In this document: one piece after another, positions 47,487 to 60,300 of the stretch
How positions within the stretch are numbered: the stretch's first letter is position 1
Layout: each line of letters begins with the position of its first letter
From: Simplicispira sp. 125
GTDB taxonomy: Bacteria; Pseudomonadota; Gammaproteobacteria; Burkholderiales; Burkholderiaceae_C
Assembly (NCBI RefSeq): GCF_003096555.1
Contig: NZ_QEKM01000001.1
Location: forward strand, 3,038,001-3,102,000
DNA: 64,000 bases
Direction: 5' to 3'
Notes under the pieces: model-generated
Database searches by the model: none
Seen by the model: the letters and a program-made list of their open reading frames with translations, nothing else
Told to the model about the DNA's origin: nothing
Program-made: the position numbers and the translations under genes

Positions 47487-48908
47487 ATGACAGAGGAACG
47501 CAACAGCGCACCCCCCCCCTCCCACAGTGACGACGCAGGCCAAGCCTTGTGGCAGGCCTGCACAGAGCAGCTCTCTCAAGATCTGCCAGCACAGCAGTAC
47601 AACACCTGGATCAAACCCCTGACCGCCCAGGTGGCGGAGGACTTTTCCAGGGTCACGCTTTTTGTCCCCAACCGTTTCACGCTGGACTGGATCCGGGCAC
47701 AGTACGCAGGCCGCATTGCCGCCGTGCTGGAGGCTTTGTACGGCCAGTCTGTCACACTGGAGTTAGCGCTCGCTCAGCGTGCAACGCCCGTCAGGTCATA
47801 TGCACAGTCCAGTCAGCAATCCAGCGCCCCGCCCCAAGAGCCAGCGTCTGCAGCGCCCCCGGCCGACGATGGAAACCGGGGCCCACTGCGCAATCGATTG
47901 AACCCTGGGCTCACCTTTGACACCCTGGTGGAGGGCACGGCCAACCGCATGGCGCGGGCAGCTGCCATGCACGTGGCCAGCATGCCGGGGCACCTCTACA
48001 ACCCGCTTTTCATCTACGGCGGCGTCGGTTTGGGCAAGACCCACCTGGTCCACGCAGTCGGCAACAAGCTGCTGGCCGACCAGCCGGATGCCAAAGTTCT
48101 CTACATCCATGCTGAACAATTTGTTTCGGATGTGGTTAAAGCCTACCAGCGCAAAACTTTTGATGAATTCAAGGAGCGCTACCACTCGCTCGATTTGCTG
48201 CTGATCGACGATGTGCAGTTCTTCGCCAACAAGGACCGCACGCAAGAAGAGTTCTTCAATGCCTTCGAAGCGCTGCTGGCCAAAAAAAGCCACATCGTGA
48301 TGACCAGCGACACCTATCCCAAGGGTCTGGCCGACATCCACGAACGCCTGGTCTCGCGCTTTGATTCGGGCCTGACGGTGGCCATCGAGCCGCCCGAGCT
48401 GGAAATGCGCGTCGCGATCCTGATCAACAAGGCGCGCGCCGAAAACGTCGATATGCCCGAAGAGGTAGCGTTTTTCGTCGCCAAGAACGTGCGCTCGAAC
48501 GTGCGCGAGCTCGAAGGTGCGCTGCGCAAGATCCTGGCGTATTCGCGCTTCAACCAGAAGGAAATCTCCATCCAGCTGGCCCGCGAAGCCCTGCGCGACC
48601 TGCTGTCCATCCAGAACCGGCAGATCAGCGTAGAGAACATCCAGAAGACGGTCGCCGACTATTACAAGATCAAGGTCGCCGACATGTACAGCAAGAAGCG
48701 CCCGGCCAGCATTGCTCGCCCGCGCCAGATTGCCATGTACCTGGCCAAGGAACTGACACAAAAGAGCCTGCCCGAGATTGGCGAGCTGTTTGGCGGGCGC
48801 GACCACACCACCGTGCTGCACGCTGTGCGCAAGATGGCCGCCGAGCGCCAGCAGCTGACCGAGTTGAACCAGCAATTGCACGTGCTGGAACAGACCCTTA
48901 AGGGCTGA
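47487..48908 (+). CDS. dnaA: Chromosomal replication initiator DnaA
   Basis: A 473-aa initiator. Domain I (about 1-90) is followed by a variable linker (about 95-135), the AAA+ domain III with Walker [17 protein letters not shown] and Walker [11 protein letters not shown], and domain IV with the DnaA-box reading signature [14 protein letters not shown]. Domain I is preceded by a proline run from a C9 tract (47511-47519), in frame. It heads dnaA-dnaN-gyrB and probably represses itself through the box overlapping its promoter. Confidence 0.98.
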   Translation: MTEERNSAPPPSHSDDAGQALWQACTEQLSQDLPAQQYNTWIKPLTAQVAEDFSRVTLFVPNRFTLDWIRAQYAGRIAAVLEALYGQSVTLELALAQRATPVRSYAQSSQQSSAPPQEPASAAPPADDGNRGPLRNRLNPGLTFDTLVEGTANRMARAAAMHVASMPGHLYNPLFIYGGVGLGKTHLVHAVGNKLLADQPDAKVLYIHAEQFVSDVVKAYQRKTFDEFKERYHSLDLLLIDDVQFFANKDRTQEEFFNAFEALLAKKSHIVMTSDTYPKGLADIHERLVSRFDSGLTVAIEPPELEMRVAILINKARAENVDMPEEVAFFVAKNVRSNVRELEGALRKILAYSRFNQKEISIQLAREALRDLLSIQNRQISVENIQKTVADYYKIKVADMYSKKRPASIARPRQIAMYLAKELTQKSLPEIGELFGGRDHTTVLHAVRKMAAERQQLTELNQQLHVLEQTLKG

Positions 48909-49039
48909 CCCCTTGCAGGTGGTGCAGTTACCGATGAGGAACGCCCCTGCAAAAGGGCAAAATGGCAAGTTGCGCAGCCGGGAGAGGCAATACCCATGCC
49001 GCTGTGCGCACACCATTCCAAAAAACACAAGAGGTTGAC

Positions 49040-50146
49040 ATGATCGTCCTGAAGGCAACACAAGACAAGGTACTCGCAGTTCTGCAATCCGTGGCGGGCA
49101 TCGTGGAACGCCGGCACACACTGCCTATCCTGGCCAACGTGCTGATCCGCAAGACAGGCAATGCACTGCAACTGACCACCAGCGACCTTGAAGTGCAAAT
49201 CCGCACCACGGCGGAACTGGGGGGAGACACGGGCGACTTCACCACCACGGTCAACGCCCGCAAGATCATTGACGTGCTACGCACCATGCCGGCCGACCAG
49301 ACGGTGAGCCTGGAGACCAGCCAGGACAAGCTCATCCTCAAGGGAGGCAAGAGCCGCTTCACGCTGCAAACCCTGGCGGCCGAAGACTTTCCGCTGGTGC
49401 AAGAGGCCGCCAACTTTGGCCCCGCATTCAGCGTGCCGCAAAAAACACTCAAGCAGCTGCTGGGCCAAGTGGCCTTTGCCATGGCGGTGCAGGACATCCG
49501 CTATTACCTCAACGGCATCCTGTTCGTGGCCGAGGGCAACACGCTCTCGCTCGTGGCCACCGACGGCCACCGACTCGCATTTGCCAGAGCCACGCTGGAT
49601 GTCGAAGTGCCCAAGCAGGAGGTCATCCTGCCACGCAAGACCGTGATTGAACTGCAACGCCTGCTCAGCGATGCCGACGGCGCGCTGGAAATGCGCTTTG
49701 CAGGCAACCAGGCCAAATTCAGCTTTGGCGCGCTGGAGTTTGTCACCAAGCTGGTGGAGGGCAAGTTCCCCGATTACAACCGCGTGATCCCCCAGAACCA
49801 CAGCAACAGCATCACACTGGGCCGTGCGCCGCTGCTGGCCAGCCTGCAGCGTACGGCCATCATGACCAGCGACAAGTTCAAGGGCGTGCGCCTGAACCTC
49901 GAACCCGGCACCCTGCGCGTGGCCAGCAACAACGCCGAGCAGGAAGAGGCCGTGGACGAGCTCGACATCGACTATGGCGGCGACGCCATCGAGATCGGCT
50001 TCAACGTCACCTACCTCATCGACGCGCTGGCCAGCATGCAGCAAGAAATGGTGAAGATTTCACTGGCCGATGGCAATAGCTCGGCGCTGCTGACACTGCC
50101 CGACACCGACAACTTCAAGTACGTCGTCATGCCCATGCGCATTTGA
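49040..50146 (+). CDS. dnaN: DNA polymerase III beta sliding clamp
   Basis: A 368-aa clamp starting MIVLKATQDKVLAVLQSVAGIVERRHTLPI, described here by its opening residues, and ending in the universal MPMRI. Three repeated clamp domains are present by length (TLPILANVLI, FLPRK-like LPRKTVIEL, DYNRVIP). Start 49040 has agaggt upstream; a longer frame from 48962 was rejected. It lies 131 bases after dnaA. Confidence 0.98.
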   Translation: MIVLKATQDKVLAVLQSVAGIVERRHTLPILANVLIRKTGNALQLTTSDLEVQIRTTAELGGDTGDFTTTVNARKIIDVLRTMPADQTVSLETSQDKLILKGGKSRFTLQTLAAEDFPLVQEAANFGPAFSVPQKTLKQLLGQVAFAMAVQDIRYYLNGILFVAEGNTLSLVATDGHRLAFARATLDVEVPKQEVILPRKTVIELQRLLSDADGALEMRFAGNQAKFSFGALEFVTKLVEGKFPDYNRVIPQNHSNSITLGRAPLLASLQRTAIMTSDKFKGVRLNLEPGTLRVASNNAEQEEAVDELDIDYGGDAIEIGFNVTYLIDALASMQQEMVKISLADGNSSALLTLPDTDNFKYVVMPMRI

Positions 50147-50149
50147 CGA

Positions 50150-52867
<2,718 letters not shown>

Positions 52868-52933
52868 TCTGCCAAATAACAGAAAAAGTGCAAACTTTGC
52901 AAAATTAAGGCAAAAGCATTGCCCGAGAAAATG

Positions 52934-52960
52934 AAAAGGCGCTCAATCTGAGCGCTTTTT
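52934..52960 (+). terminator. Terminator after gyrB
   Basis: AAAAGGCGCTCA, a short ATC loop, TGAGCGCTTTTT. It closes the dnaA-dnaN-gyrB region and marks the start of the defence block. The next 200 bases hold no gene that I can recognise. Confidence 0.85.
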
Positions 52961-53114
52961 CATTTGGAAAAATATGTGCGGGCCGAGTAACTTCGGGAAC
53001 CTAAACAGATCAACCGCTGGTATATCCCAGACATGCTACGCGCTGGCTTACTGGAACGAATGGGTGGCCGGAAAGTTTTATAGACCTTTCTTGGATGAGT
53101 TTCTGTGGAGCATT

Positions 53115-53149
53115 CGTTCATTTATCATTCGCGTTCATTCGCAATGAAC
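53115..53149. promoter_or_regulatory. Probable operator of the AbiE-type operon
   Basis: GTTCATT-CGC-AATGAAC is a perfect 7-base inverted repeat at 53133-53149, and the same half-site GTTCATT occurs upstream at 53116-53122. It ends 11 bases before the antitoxin start. AbiEi-type antitoxins repress their own operons by binding inverted repeats near the promoter. Confidence 0.55.
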
Positions 53150-53160
53150 ATGGCATACAA

Positions 53161-54183
53161 ATGAACAACAGCGGCATTCTCACCAAGGCGATTGAGGCCA
53201 CAAGCCCCCCTCTGAACTGGGAGGTTCTTGAAGAAGAGGCTCTTTCATCACCGGGCGATGCGGATGCGATCCTGGCACTACGCCTTAAGGAAGGCCCAGC
53301 TCACCGGTTCGCGGTGGAAGTAAAAACCGTTGTGCGTATTGAAACCCTGAGAGCACAGGTGGCCCGTAGTTCAACAATCTCTCGTCACCCGAGTTGGCTT
53401 GTTGTTGTTCCTTACATGTCGAAGAAAAATGCCGCCCTTTGCCAAGAGGCCGGGTTGAACTTCATAGACACCGCAGGAAACGCCTTCATCGACGTTCCCG
53501 GTTGTTATGTCTTTATCACGGGCAAGCAAAGGTCTGAACAAGAGCCCGTTGGATCTGGCCATGAGGTCATGGGGTCTGCAAGCGCCTTGCGGGTCATCTT
53601 CACTTTGCTGACTGAACCCAACATGCCGGAAAGCCCGCTACGCGACATTGCGACAAAGGCGGGGGTCTCACTTGGCTCCGCAGCAAAGGCTATGGAAGGC
53701 CTTCGACGCCTGGGCCACTTGAGCCCCGGCGACACCAAAAGCCGCAGACTTCTCGCCGTTGACACCCTGCGAACGGAGTGGGCTCGCAATTACCCCATCG
53801 CACTGCGCAACAAGCTCATGCCTCAACGGTACACACCGAAAAATGGAGGGTGGTGGAAGGATGCCAAGCTGCAGCCGGAAGAAGCGGCTTGGGGGGGCGA
53901 GGTGGCCGCCGCGCTCAAAACCTCCTATCTCCAGCCCGAGCTGGCCACCATCTACTGCTGGAAGGACCGAGGAAGGCTGTTGATGCAGCATCGCCTGCGG
54001 CCCGATCCCAACGGCACGGTTGAAATCCTCGACGCCTTCTGGACACCTCCCAGTTCCAGCGCTGAGCCCATCGCACCTTTGCTGCTGATCTACGCGGACC
54101 TCATGACCAGCCTGGATGGCCGCAATCGCGAGGTGGCAAGCCTGCTGAGAAAAGAGATCTTCGATGCTGAAACGGCTTCCTGA
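53161..54183 (+). CDS. AbiEi-type antitoxin / regulator with PD-(D/E)XK-like N terminus
   Basis: A 340-aa protein of the long AbiEi-like antitoxin type. The N-terminal part reads GDADAILAL...FAVEVKTV (Asp35, Glu53, Lys55), spaced like a PD-(D/E)XK nuclease core, followed by GLNFIDTAGNAFID. A winged-helix domain covers about 145-200 (SALRVIFTLLTE...KAGVSLGSAAKAMEGL), then a C-terminal domain of about 130 residues. It probably neutralises the downstream nucleotidyltransferase and represses the operon. Start 53161 (MNNSGIL) follows the inverted repeat; the frame upstream to 53095 runs through the operator and was rejected. It overlaps the toxin gene by 20 bases. Confidence 0.75.
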   Translation: MNNSGILTKAIEATSPPLNWEVLEEEALSSPGDADAILALRLKEGPAHRFAVEVKTVVRIETLRAQVARSSTISRHPSWLVVVPYMSKKNAALCQEAGLNFIDTAGNAFIDVPGCYVFITGKQRSEQEPVGSGHEVMGSASALRVIFTLLTEPNMPESPLRDIATKAGVSLGSAAKAMEGLRRLGHLSPGDTKSRRLLAVDTLRTEWARNYPIALRNKLMPQRYTPKNGGWWKDAKLQPEEAAWGGEVAAALKTSYLQPELATIYCWKDRGRLLMQHRLRPDPNGTVEILDAFWTPPSSSAEPIAPLLLIYADLMTSLDGRNREVASLLRKEIFDAETAS

Positions 54184-55036
54184 CCGCGACATAGACCCTG
54201 CCCTGCGCGCGATCCTGGAACAGGCGCGCAGCGCCACCGAAGCTCTGGAAATCCCGCTCTTTGTGGGCGGCGCCATGGCTCGTGACATCACCTTGACCCA
54301 CGTCTTCGGGCAAGAGGTGAAACGCGCAACACGCGACGTGGACCTCGGGCTCTACCTTGACGGCTGGGACCGCTTTCAGCGCCTGAAGAATGCGCTGGTT
54401 CTCACGGGCTTGTTCCACGCTGTGGATGGCAAGCCCCACCGGCTGCACTATGGATCTCCAAAAGGCATCCCTCTGGATCTGATCCTGTTTGGCCGGATAG
54501 AGCACCCTGCGGGCGAGATTGCGTGGCCACCAGGCAATGACGTGGTGCTCAACGTAGCAGGCTTCGAGGACGCGTTTCGTAGTGCGCTGGTGGTAGACCT
54601 CGGTGGGGGGCTGGTCATCAAGACATGTGCACTTCCGTCACTGGCTGTGCTCAAACTCATTGCATGGCAGGACCGTCGGAAATTTTCCAACAAAGACGCC
54701 ACCGATCTGTTGTTCATCGCACAGAACTACACCGCCGCTGACAACATGGATCGGCTCTACGAAAGGGAGTCGAAGCTGATGGAAGCCGCCGACTACAACC
54801 CTGAATTGGCAGGTGCCTACTTGCTTGGCAAGGATGCCGCTTTGCAGTCGGGAAACGACACAGCGGCTATCGCCAAAGCCATCCTTGAAAACGAGGTGCT
54901 GCAAAAGGAGCTGATCGACCAGATCGTCCGCGCGAAAGCGGTATCGCACAGCCGCGAAGACGAGCAGAGGTATACCCAGTATCTGAAAGGTTTCAGCACG
55001 AGCTTCCTCAAGCAGCTGGGTGAGCTCGGTCAGTAA
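54164..55036 (+). CDS. AbiEii-type nucleotidyltransferase toxin
   Basis: A 290-aa nucleotidyltransferase-fold protein. The catalytic pattern G-G-A...D-x-D appears as FVGGAMARDITLTHVFG then RATRDVDLGLYL, with a third acidic site in PLDLILFG. The helical LPSLAVLKLIAWQDRR...KDATDLLFIA segment is typical of the AbiEii/MNT-like group. Such toxins block growth by nucleotide transfer to tRNA or other targets and can abort phage infection. Overlap with the antitoxin gene supports a type IV-style toxin-antitoxin pair. The C-terminal 90 residues are helical and charged. Confidence 0.8.
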   Translation: MLKRLPDRDIDPALRAILEQARSATEALEIPLFVGGAMARDITLTHVFGQEVKRATRDVDLGLYLDGWDRFQRLKNALVLTGLFHAVDGKPHRLHYGSPKGIPLDLILFGRIEHPAGEIAWPPGNDVVLNVAGFEDAFRSALVVDLGGGLVIKTCALPSLAVLKLIAWQDRRKFSNKDATDLLFIAQNYTAADNMDRLYERESKLMEAADYNPELAGAYLLGKDAALQSGNDTAAIAKAILENEVLQKELIDQIVRAKAVSHSREDEQRYTQYLKGFSTSFLKQLGELGQ

Positions 55037-55148
55037 CGGGTACACGCGACTCGGCATCGGTCATGTGATTTGCCATCGTGTATGTCCTCCCGCTCAAAAA
55101 GTGTTGAATACTTGGCGCAAGCCATTGGAACATCTCCGGCTTCGCCCC

Positions 55149-56645
55149 ATGTCCACCCTCAACCAGCAGCGCACCCACCAATACATCGCCGCCCGCCAGC
55201 AGCACCCGGCGTGGCTGCTGCTGGCCTCGCGGAGGGCGCCGCTGGTGCTCAGTTGCCTCGATGCACTGTTCGAGCACCAGCGCGATGGTGTGCCATTCGA
55301 TGCTGCCGTGCAGGCGCTGGCGGACATGCTGGCGGTGCACGCGAATGAGGTGGACTTTGAAATCGACAGCACCGACACCCTGAGCCAGGCCCGCCGCGAG
55401 GTGCGCGAGTGGATACGGCGCGGGCTGGTAGTGGAGCGCGAGGGGCGGGTGTTTGAGACCGATGCGCTCAAGACGGCGCTGCGCTTCATCGCGCAGCTCG
55501 ACGGGCGCATGATGACCTCCACCGCGTCGCGCCTGGCCGTGGTGCAGCGCGAGATTGACAACCTGGCCGCCGCGCTCAACCCCGACCCGCAAAGCCGCAC
55601 CGAGCATTTGCAGCGCCGCATGGCGGACCTGCAGCAACAGCTTGACGACGTGCAGGCGGGCCGCATCACTGCGCTGACGGCGGAGCAGGCCGTGGAAGGC
55701 ATTCGCGAGGTGTATGCGCTGTCGGTCAGTCTGCGGGCGGACTTTCGGCGGGTGGAGGATTCGTGGCGCGAGGCCGACCGTGCGCTGCGCGAGGCCATCA
55801 TCAGTGCTCGCCACCACCGGGGCGCGGTGATGGACCAGCTGCTGGACGGCCACGCCAACTTGCTCAACACGCAAGAGGGCCGCGTGTTCGACAGCTTTCA
55901 CCAACAGCTGTCCAACCAAACCGAGCTGACCGAGATGCGCCAGCGCATCCGCCAGATCCTGGCGCACCCGGCAACAGACCATGCGCTCGATGGCCTGCAG
56001 CGCAGCACGCTGCACCTGCTGGTGCAGCAGCTCATCAAAGAGGCCAAGGTGGTGCAGGCCGTGCGCGCGCGCAGCGAGCGCGAGGTCAGCCAGTTCATGA
56101 AAACCGGCCAGGCGGCCGAGAACCAGCGTGTGGGCCAGTTGCTCAACGACGTGCTGGAGCAGGCCCTGCGCATTGACTGGCAGCGCCAGGCCGTGCGCCG
56201 CCAGAGCGCACCGCTACCGCCGCTGGGCGTGGCGCTGGGCGGCGTGCCATTGGTGGAGCGCCTGCGCGCCAAGTCGCTGGACGGCGGCGAGCAGGCCGCG
56301 CTGCTGCTGACCACCGAATACGCCGACCTGGGCCAAATGGACGGCGAGTTCTGGCAGGCGTTTGAAGGGCTGGACCGTGACGCGCTGGTGCAGCGCACCT
56401 TGCAAACGCTGGCGGACCGGGGCCAACCGATGACCTTGGCCGAGCTGGCCGCCGCGCTGCCCCCGGGCGAGCACGACCTGGAGACCTTTGCGCTGTGGCT
56501 GGCCATGGCGCGCGAGGCGGGGGTGGAGCTGCAGCCGGGCGAAGAGCAGATCGACACACAGGATGGCGATCAGCATTGGCGCTTCACGGTGCCGCAGGTC
56601 GCGCTGGATGGCGCGCAACTGGCGCACAGGGAATGGGAGCTGTGA
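55149..56645 (+). CDS. jetA: Wadjet type I subunit JetA (DUF3375, kleisin-like)
   Basis: A 498-aa protein matching DUF3375. The start MSTLNQQRTHQYIAARQQHP, helix-rich middle (TSTASRLAVVQREIDNLAA, heptad-like about 150-290) and C-terminal winged-helix-like part (GQPMTLAELAAALPPGEHD) fit the kleisin subunit of the MukF/MksF type. In Wadjet, JetABC form an SMC motor that extrudes DNA and senses small circular plasmids, and JetD cuts them. Start 55149 was chosen over the frame beginning 55020, which overlaps the AbiEii stop and has no family resemblance. It is joined to jetB by a TGATG overlap. First gene of a complete jetABCD operon. Confidence 0.9.
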   Translation: MSTLNQQRTHQYIAARQQHPAWLLLASRRAPLVLSCLDALFEHQRDGVPFDAAVQALADMLAVHANEVDFEIDSTDTLSQARREVREWIRRGLVVEREGRVFETDALKTALRFIAQLDGRMMTSTASRLAVVQREIDNLAAALNPDPQSRTEHLQRRMADLQQQLDDVQAGRITALTAEQAVEGIREVYALSVSLRADFRRVEDSWREADRALREAIISARHHRGAVMDQLLDGHANLLNTQEGRVFDSFHQQLSNQTELTEMRQRIRQILAHPATDHALDGLQRSTLHLLVQQLIKEAKVVQAVRARSEREVSQFMKTGQAAENQRVGQLLNDVLEQALRIDWQRQAVRRQSAPLPPLGVALGGVPLVERLRAKSLDGGEQAALLLTTEYADLGQMDGEFWQAFEGLDRDALVQRTLQTLADRGQPMTLAELAAALPPGEHDLETFALWLAMAREAGVELQPGEEQIDTQDGDQHWRFTVPQVALDGAQLAHREWEL

Positions 56646-57394
56646 TGGCGCAAGGACAAGAGCCAGATATTTTTGACCGCATGGCCGCGCAGGCGGTGGA
56701 CCAACAGGCTCCACCGCCACTATCAAAAGAGGAGCTGCCCGCGCTTGCTGAAAGCCCGCCTGCAGCACAAAACCCTTCAAAAACCCCGCCCAACGTGCGC
56801 CAGGCGCTACAGTTTTTGCTAGCGCATGGCTGGCTGGAATCGGCAGCCAAACCCAAGCTGTTCGGCCTGATCGCCGCGCAAACCACGCTGCTCGATGCCC
56901 TGCTGGAGCCCCTGGACTTGCGCGTGGTGGTGGACGATGTGCGCGGCCTGGCCTTTTTGGCCGTGGTGCCCGACTACGCGGGCGACGACGCCGACGAAAG
57001 CGAGCAGGACGACTGGACGCACCCGCTGATGAAGCGCCAGCGGCTGACGCTGGAGCAGTCGCTGCTGCTGGCGATTTTGCGGCGCGAGTTTTTGCAGCGC
57101 GAGCAAGAAAGCGGCACTGGCGCGGTGGTGCGCATCACCGTAGACAGCCTGCTGCCGCAGCTCGAAACCTACCTCGGGGCCACCGGCAGCGACATGCAAG
57201 AGCGCAAGCGCCTGGGCCAGTTGCTGGAGAACCTGCGCACGCACGGCATGGTGACCGAGGTGGATGCGCAAGACTGCATCACCATCCGCCCCATGATCGT
57301 GCACCTGCTCAACCCCGAGAACCTGCAAACGCTGCTGCTGCGCCTGCGCGAAGTGGCCGAAGGCGGCGCAGGCCAGGTGGAGGGCACGCCATGA
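56645..57394 (+). CDS. jetB: Wadjet type I subunit JetB (DUF4194, KITE-like)
   Basis: A 249-aa protein matching DUF4194. A low-complexity N-terminal 50 residues (acidic and Pro-rich) precede a tandem winged-helix KITE-like body: VRQALQFLLAHGWLES, DDVRGLAFLAVVP, LTLEQSLLLAILRREF, LGQLLENLRTHGMV. It should bridge JetA and the JetC heads. The segment coding PPLSKEELPALAE (56719-56753) matches the dispersed repeat, so part of the disordered N terminus may derive from an insertion. The stop overlaps the jetC start by four bases. Confidence 0.9.
   Translation: MAQGQEPDIFDRMAAQAVDQQAPPPLSKEELPALAESPPAAQNPSKTPPNVRQALQFLLAHGWLESAAKPKLFGLIAAQTTLLDALLEPLDLRVVVDDVRGLAFLAVVPDYAGDDADESEQDDWTHPLMKRQRLTLEQSLLLAILRREFLQREQESGTGAVVRITVDSLLPQLETYLGATGSDMQERKRLGQLLENLRTHGMVTEVDAQDCITIRPMIVHLLNPENLQTLLLRLREVAEGGAGQVEGTP
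56719..56753. repeat. Dispersed repeat copy inside jetB
   Basis: ACTATCAAAAGAGGAGCTGC followed by CCGCGCTTG matches the jetC copy and intergenic copies, and is read through in frame. Confidence 0.55.
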
Positions 57395-60300
57395 GCGCTG
57401 ACGCCTCCTTCATCCTGCAAGAGCTGCACCTGTACAACTGGGGCGCGTTCGCGGGCCGCCACCAGGTGGCGATTGACCCCGGCAACACCGCCATCATCGG
57501 CCCCACGGGCAGCGGCAAGACCACGCTGGTCGATGCGCTGATGACGCTGCTGTGCGCCAGCCCGCGCTACAACCTGGCCTCCACCGGCGGGCACGAGAGC
57601 GACCGCGACCTGGTGAGCTATGTGCGCGGCGCCAGCGGCCAGGGCAACGACAGCGGCGACCACATTGCGCGGGCCGGGCGCTGCGCCACCGGCGTGGCTG
57701 CGCGGCTGGTGCGCGAGGGCGCGGCGGGGCAGGAATCCGTCTGGCTGGGCGCACTGCTGTGGTTTGACGGCAGCAGCCAATCCGCCGCCGACATGCAAAA
57801 GCGCTGGTTCTTTGCACAAGGCGAGGGCCACAGCCTGGACCTGTGGCTGGAAGAGCAGCACAGCGGCGGCGCCAAGGCACTGACGCGCCTGGCCAAGGAC
57901 AGCGACGGCCTGCAGATGTTCAGCAGCAAGGCGCCCTACCTGGCCAAGCTGCACAGCTTTTTTGAAGTGGGGCCCAATGCCTTCACGCTGCTCAACCGCG
58001 CAGCGGGCCTCAAGCAGCTCAACAGCATTGACGAGATCTTCCGCGAGCTGGTGCTGGACGACCACTCGGCCTTTGACGACGCGCAAAAGGTGGTCGATGG
58101 CTTTGCCGAGCTGGCCTCCATCCACGCCGACCTGGAGCTGGCGAACGCGCAGTATGTGTCGCTGCTGCCGCTGCGCGACCTGGCCGCGCGCGAGCAGCAG
58201 CAGGCCCAGCACCTGGCGCACTTGCAGGCACTGCAGCAGCAACTGCCCCCCTGGTTTGCCGCGCAGGGCGTGCAATGGTGGGGCCAGCGCGTGGCGCAGC
58301 TGCAGGCGCAGATCGCGGCGCGGGGGGATGCCCTGCAGGCCGCGCAAGCGCAGGTTCACCACGCCCGCCAGCGCGAGCAGGACTTGCACGGCCTGTACCT
58401 GCAAGCGGGCGGCGCCAACATCGACGTGCTGCGCGAGAACATTGAGCATGCACGCAAGGAGCTGGCGCGCATCCAGGGCCAGCTGGCGCAATACCAAACG
58501 GTGGTGCGCAACCTGGGGCTGGGCGAGCACGCGGGCGCGGACGACCTGGGCCACCACCAGGCCCAGGCACAAGCGGCGATGGAACAGATCGACGCCCGCC
58601 AGGCCGAACTGCAAGCCAGCGCCGAACACGCCATCGCCCAGGCCCACAACGCCCATACCCGCCTGAGCGAGACCCAGGCCGAATACGACGCCGTGCGCCA
58701 GCGCCCCGGCTCCAACCTGCCGATGGAGTTCCAGCGCTTTCGCACCGAGCTGGCCGAGCATCTGGGCTTGCCCGAAACCGACCTGCCCTTTGCCGCCGAG
58801 CTGGTGGAGGTGCGCAAGGCAGAACAGGCGTGGCGCGGCGCGATTGAACGCGCGCTGGGCAGCCACCGCCTGCGCATTTTGGTGCCCCACGCGGCCATGC
58901 ACGCCGCGCTGCAATGGGTGAACCAGCGGCACAACCGGTTGCATGTGCGCCTGCTGGAAGTGCGCGATGCCACGCCTGCCGCGTTCCTAGCCGACGGCTT
59001 TGCGCGCAAGCTCAACCTGAAACCCGCCGCCCCCACCGCGCACCTGAACACCCTGCGCCAGCTGCTGCACGGCCTGGACCGCCACTGCGTGCCCGATGTG
59101 GAAACCCTGGAGCGCACGCCCCACGCCATGACGGTGCAGGGGCTGATGTCCAGCCAATCCGGCCACTTCGACAAGCAAGACCAAAAACGGCTGGACCAGG
59201 ACTGGATGACGGGGTTTGACAACCGCGACCGGCTCGCGCATTTGCTACAACAAAAGGAGCTGCTCGCGCTTGACTATCAGGCGCTGGAGGCCAAAAAGAC
59301 CCAAATCCTGGCCACCCAACGCCAGGCACAGGAGCAGCGCCAGCTGTGGGCGGCCCTGCAAGCGCTGCGCCGCGACGACCTGGACACTGCGGCTGCCGAG
59401 GCGCAGTTGCAGCACAAAGCGCAGCAACTGCAGGCGCTGCTGCACCCCGAATCGGACACCGCACAGGCCCAGCAGCGCTGGGAGGCCGCGCAGGCCGACA
59501 CGCGCACGGCAGAGGAACAACTGCGCCATTTGCAAACGGCGCAGACGCAGGACGACACCTTGCGGGCCGCCGCACAGAAGCGGCACGGCGCGTACCAGGC
59601 GCGCAGCGTGGATGCACTCGGGGTGGACGAAGGCTTGGCCGCAGACTTTGCGGCGGCGTTGGCCCGCACCGGCCACCGCCTGCCCCCGCTCGATGGCGAC
59701 AACCTCGAAGCGCAAGAGCGCGATGCCAGCGCCACCGTGCAAGCCAAAACCGCTGAGGCCAGCAAAAAGCTGAACACCCTGCACACCGACATCGTGCGCC
59801 AAATGGGCAAGGCCAAGGCCGAAGACCGGGGCGCACTGGCCGACCATGCGCAAGAGGTGGACGCGCTGCCCCACTACCTGCAGCGCCTGCAGGTGCTGGA
59901 GGAAGAAGCCCTGCCGCACAAGCGCCAGCGGTTTCAGGAATACCTCAACAACACCTCGCAACAGGGCGTGGACACCTTGCTCAACGGCATCGCCGCACAG
60001 GTGGCCGACATTGAAGAGCGCATTGCCCAGCTCAACGACACGCTGCAGCGCGTGGACTTTCAGCCCGGCCGCTACCTGCAGCTGGAGCCGCGTGCCGTCG
60101 TCCACCAAAGCCTGCAAGAGCTCAACCGCGCACAGGCCCAGTTGCGCACCGAAAGCCTGCGCGACGATGGCGGCCAAAGCCACTACCGGGCGCTGCGAGC
60201 CATCGTGGAGATGCTGCAAACCCACGCCAGCAACCGCCGCAGCAAGGCCGCGCAGGCGCTGCTGGACGCCCGCTACCGCCTGCAGTTTGCCGTGCTGGTG

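Noticed and set aside
47511..47519. C9 tract near the dnaA start as a frameshift
   Set aside because: The dnaA frame is intact across it.
52961..53100. Possible gene or tRNA remnant between gyrB and the AbiE operator
   Set aside because: No tRNA-like cloverleaf, no frame with family resemblance; nothing could be supported.
57169..58944. 591-residue minus-strand open frame opposite jetC
   Set aside because: Antisense shadow of the JetC head and coiled coil.
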